Assembly (NCBI GenBank): GCA_913054565.1
Contig: CAJXHW010000069.1
Coordinates: 1 to 8,408, forward strand
Direction of reading: 5' to 3'
From: an uncultured Kordia sp.
Lineage (GTDB): Bacteria > Bacteroidota > Bacteroidia > Flavobacteriales > Flavobacteriaceae
Length of the DNA: 8,408 nt
A model generated the notes under the pieces. It was not told the DNA's origin, did not search any database, and saw only the letters and a program-made list of their open reading frames with translations. A program made the translations under genes and the position numbers. Below are positions 6,736-8,408 of the stretch, one piece after another (the first letter of the stretch is position 1; each line of letters opens with the position of its first letter).

Positions 6736-7216
6736 CAGTTGATTTTACAAATTTTATAGAAGTTGTATTTACGCAATACCTTTTGCCGGTAGTTTCTTTT
6801 GGGCCATCATCAAAAATATGACCTAAATGCCCATCACAGGCTTTACATGTAATTTCAGTTCTAATCATACCATGACTGTAATCTGGAGTCATTTCAACGG
6901 TTCCAGGTATGGCATCATCAAATGATGGCCACCCACAATGGCTTTCATATTTGGTATTCGATTTGAATAATTGTGAATCACATGCGGCACACAAATAAGT
7001 TCCTTTCTCAAAATGTTTTGTGTAACCTCCATTACCTGCTCTATCTGTTCCTTTCTCTCTTAGAACGTAGTATTCTTGCGGAGTTAATTCCTTTTTCCAT
7101 TCGGCTTCAGTTTTTTTCATCGATTTTATTTTTGGCTGATTCGTTTCACTTTTCTGCGCATTAGTTTCCCAACTAAGAAATACAAAAAGTAAACTAAAAG
7201 TAAGAAGGGTTCTCAT
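6725..7216 (-). CDS. msrB: Exported peptide-methionine (R)-S-oxide reductase MsrB
   Basis: Reduces methionine-R-sulfoxide in oxidised proteins. The 163 residues include an apparent Sec signal peptide: R2, hydrophobic core 4-15, likely cleavage after A20 (TNA/QK), with no lipobox cysteine. The MsrB domain (about 36-158) has the structural zinc pairs CAAC (76-79) and CKAC (124-127), CGWPSFD (94-100), the GHLGHIFDDGP block (129-139) and RYCVNTTSIKF (146-156). C148 is the catalytic cysteine; C94 in CGWPSF is the expected resolving cysteine, as in PilB-type MsrB, so recycling by a thioredoxin-like partner is likely. Export would place it in the periplasm. An internal ATG at codon 33 (MKKTEAEWKKEL) could start a leaderless cytosolic form, but the ATG at 7216 is preferred because it yields a good signal peptide. 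It overlaps the downstream DinB-family gene by 11 bp and diverges from an M48 lipoprotein gene. Confidence 0.95.
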   Translation of the reverse strand: MRTLLTFSLLFVFLSWETNAQKSETNQPKIKSMKKTEAEWKKELTPQEYYVLREKGTDRAGNGGYTKHFEKGTYLCAACDSQLFKSNTKYESHCGWPSFDDAIPGTVEMTPDYSHGMIRTEITCKACDGHLGHIFDDGPKETTGKRYCVNTTSIKFVKSTDDK

Positions 7217-7223
7217 TTTTTTT

Positions 7224-7231
7224 CAAATTTA
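7224..7231 (-). promoter_or_regulatory. Possible -7 promoter box for msrB-dinB
   Basis: On the minus strand TAAATTTG fits TAnnTTTG, ending 8 nt before the msrB ATG. If used, the mRNA would be leaderless or nearly so. No -33 TTG is seen at the right distance, and in AT-rich DNA such matches occur by chance. Confidence 0.35.
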
Positions 7232-7260
7232 AGGACTAAAATAATTATAATTAATTTGAC

Positions 7261-7277
7261 GTAGATTTAATTTCTAC
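7261..7277. repeat. Short inverted repeat between msrB and the M48 gene
   Basis: GTAGA (7261-7265) and TCTAC (7273-7277) are exact 5-bp arms around a 7-nt AT-only centre, roughly midway in the 112-bp divergent intergenic region. The position, 27 bp upstream of the M48 -7 box, would suit a regulator site. The arms are short and chance is possible. Confidence 0.3.
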
Positions 7278-7304
7278 TTACAATATGATTTTGATATTTA
7301 TGTA

Positions 7305-7312
7305 TAACTTTG
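7305..7312 (+). promoter_or_regulatory. Bacteroidota-type -7 promoter box for the M48 lipoprotein gene
   Basis: TAACTTTG matches TAnnTTTG exactly, its last base 17 nt before the ATG at 7329, giving a leader of about 10 nt. The nearest upstream TTG (7291-7293) is only 11 nt away, too close for a standard -33 element, so activity may rely on the -7 box or on an activator. Confidence 0.55.
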
Positions 7313-7328
7313 AACAAAGATTAAACAA

Positions 7329-8147
7329 ATGATTATGAAAAGGATTATTGCATTAGGGTTAGTTCTTGGTTTTGTGGTTGCTTGTAGTACAGTGCCAATT
7401 ACCAATAGAAAGCGTTTAAATATAGTTTCTGATGAAGAAATACTGCCTGCCAGTTTTGCGCAGTATGAAGGGTTTTTAAAAGAAAATAAAATTTCAACAA
7501 ATGCTACTGAAACTGCAGAAATAAAAGAGGTAGGGAGAAGAATCTCCAGGTCTGTAGATCAGTTTATGAGAGCCAATGGTATGACCAAAGAAGCGGATAG
7601 TTATCGTTGGGAGTTTAATTTGATTGCAGACGACATTGTAAATGCTTGGTGTATGCCTGGAGGTAAAGTGGCTTTTTATGAAGGTATTTTACCAATTTGT
7701 GCAAATACAGATGGTATTGCGGCGGTTATGGGGCACGAAGTTGCCCATGCTTTTGCAAAACATGGGCAAGAGCGTATGACAAGTGCTTATGGTCAACAAC
7801 TAGGTGGAGTTGCGGTTGCTGTTGGAACGTTAGGCGAATCGGAAGAATCACAAATTTTATGGAATACAGTTTATGGTGTGGGATCACAGGTTGGAATGTT
7901 GGCTTATAGTAGAACACATGAAACAGAGGCAGACAAATTGGGTATGGTTTTTATGATTATGGCTGGTTACAACCCGGAAGAAGCCATTCAGGTTTGGGTT
8001 AGAATGAGTGAAAGAAGCAATGGTAGTGCTCCTCCTGAATTTTTAAGTACGCATCCATCTAACGAAACTAGAATTGAAAATTTGCGAGCGTATTTGCCTG
8101 AAGCAAAAGCACATGCTGATCGTATAAAAAAGGAGGCAACTCAATAA
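7329..8147 (+). CDS. M48 family zinc metallopeptidase, lipoprotein (LoiP/YggG-like)
   Basis: A membrane-anchored zinc protease, probably clearing or processing misfolded envelope proteins as LoiP and BepA do in E. coli. The 272-residue product begins with a lipoprotein signal peptide: K4/R5, hydrophobic core 6-17 and lipobox VVAC with C19 as the lipidated residue; the next residues STV give no clear inner-membrane retention signal. The catalytic domain shows GHEVAH (135-140) with zinc ligands H136 and H140 and catalytic E137. The third ligand is probably E198 in SRTHETEAD (194-202), and H242 in STHPSNETR (240-248) is the conserved downstream histidine. There is no C-terminal TPR region, so the size and layout are LoiP-like rather than BepA-like. 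ATG 7329 is taken as the start; ATG 7335, two codons on, is equally compatible with the signal peptide. Tandem TAA stops end the gene. It diverges from msrB. Confidence 0.93.
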   Translation: MIMKRIIALGLVLGFVVACSTVPITNRKRLNIVSDEEILPASFAQYEGFLKENKISTNATETAEIKEVGRRISRSVDQFMRANGMTKEADSYRWEFNLIADDIVNAWCMPGGKVAFYEGILPICANTDGIAAVMGHEVAHAFAKHGQERMTSAYGQQLGGVAVAVGTLGESEESQILWNTVYGVGSQVGMLAYSRTHETEADKLGMVFMIMAGYNPEEAIQVWVRMSERSNGSAPPEFLSTHPSNETRIENLRAYLPEAKAHADRIKKEATQ

Positions 8148-8223
8148 TAAAAATAATTCATAGGGACAATTTTTAATGTATATTGAACTTTTGAAAATTC
8201 ACCCAAACTAACCTATTTAGTTT

Positions 8224-8408
8224 ATGTTACAAAAAGGAGATAAAAAACTCATAAATGCTTGGGCATTCTATGATTGGGCTAATTCTGTTTATTCATTAGT
8301 TATGAGCACTGCTGTTTTTCCAATTTATTATACAACGCTTACAGATTCCTTTGCAAATATTGAGGGGAAAGTAACCATTTTAGGCACCCAATGGGACCCA
8401 ATTACATT
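8224..8408 (+). CDS. MFS transporter, UMF1/Atg22-like (N-terminal fragment, cut by window edge)
   Basis: The frame is open from ATG 8224 to the right edge, giving 61 complete codons. The segment NAWAFYDWANSVYS (11-24) is the signature I associate with the UMF1 (Atg22-like) branch of the major facilitator superfamily. It is followed by the first membrane helix (about 20-40, SLVMSTAVFPIYYTTL). Relatives are 12-helix inner-membrane proteins of more than 400 residues; the substrate is unknown for most bacterial members. It begins 76 nt after the M48 stop, and I see neither a terminator nor a clean promoter box in that gap, so read-through from the M48 gene is possible. Family call is good; substrate cannot be inferred. 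Confidence 0.85.
   Translation, partial: MLQKGDKKLINAWAFYDWANSVYSLVMSTAVFPIYYTTLTDSFANIEGKVTILGTQWDPIT

Noticed and set aside
6973..7164. 63-residue plus-strand frame with a hydrophobic stretch
   Set aside because: Antisense to msrB across its zinc-binding cysteines; the hydrophobicity reflects complementary codons.
7697..7917. Two short frames (plus 7697-7909, minus 7726-7917) inside the M48 gene
   Set aside because: Both overlap the HEVAH catalytic region of a clear metallopeptidase and are shadows in other frames.
8148..8223. Searched for a terminator and promoter between the M48 gene and the MFS gene
   Set aside because: No stable hairpin with a T-tract and no clean TAnnTTTG box was found; TATATTGA is only a partial match.
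1..8408. Searched for mobile elements, CRISPR, tRNA, phage, toxin-antitoxin or defence genes
   Set aside because: All coding space is taken by recognisable core or common families, gaps are at most about 112 bp, and no transposase, terminal repeats, spaced direct repeats or cloverleaf-like sequence were seen.

Overview
The window is AT-rich chromosomal DNA that looks like Flavobacteriaceae (Bacteroidota). Three things support this. Several promoter-like boxes match the Bacteroidota -7 consensus TAnnTTTG. Clear Shine-Dalgarno motifs are absent before nearly all starts. The protein variants, such as a cysteine-free 'zinc ribbon' protein next to a NIF3 protein and a FolD with a GWPGN insertion, are the type I associate with that clade. 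That assignment rests on recalled family knowledge, not a search.

Layout from left to right: (1) lpxK on the minus strand, running off the left edge, with a GTG start. (2) Diverging from it, a plus-strand pair 3 nt apart, a NIF3/YqfO-type metal protein and a coiled-coil DUF164-type protein, closed by an intrinsic terminator. (3) rluF on the plus strand, whose ATG lies only 5 nt after that terminator's T-tract. (4) A perfect 18-bp palindromic terminator shared by convergent rluF and folD. (5) folD and ffh on the minus strand, separated by a terminator after ffh, with a small inverted repeat in the folD leader. (6) A minus-strand pair, exported msrB followed by a DinB-superfamily gene, overlapping by 11 bp. 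(7) Diverging from msrB, a plus-strand M48 metallopeptidase lipoprotein, then the first 61 codons of a UMF1/Atg22-type MFS transporter cut by the right edge. No gap between genes exceeds about 112 bp.

Most genes are core housekeeping: lipid A phosphorylation (lpxK), rRNA modification (rluF), one-carbon folate metabolism (folD) and co-translational membrane targeting (ffh). The right-hand third concerns the envelope: an exported methionine sulfoxide reductase and a lipoprotein protease transcribed from a shared divergent region, plausibly both serving envelope protein quality control (inference). I see no mobile element, CRISPR array, tRNA, rRNA, phage gene or defence system, and no convincing novel multi-gene system. 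The points most worth checking are the loss of all zinc-ligand cysteines in the DUF164-type protein, the Phe replacing a metal-site His in its NIF3 partner, the terminator abutting the rluF start, and the tightly coupled msrB-dinB pair.
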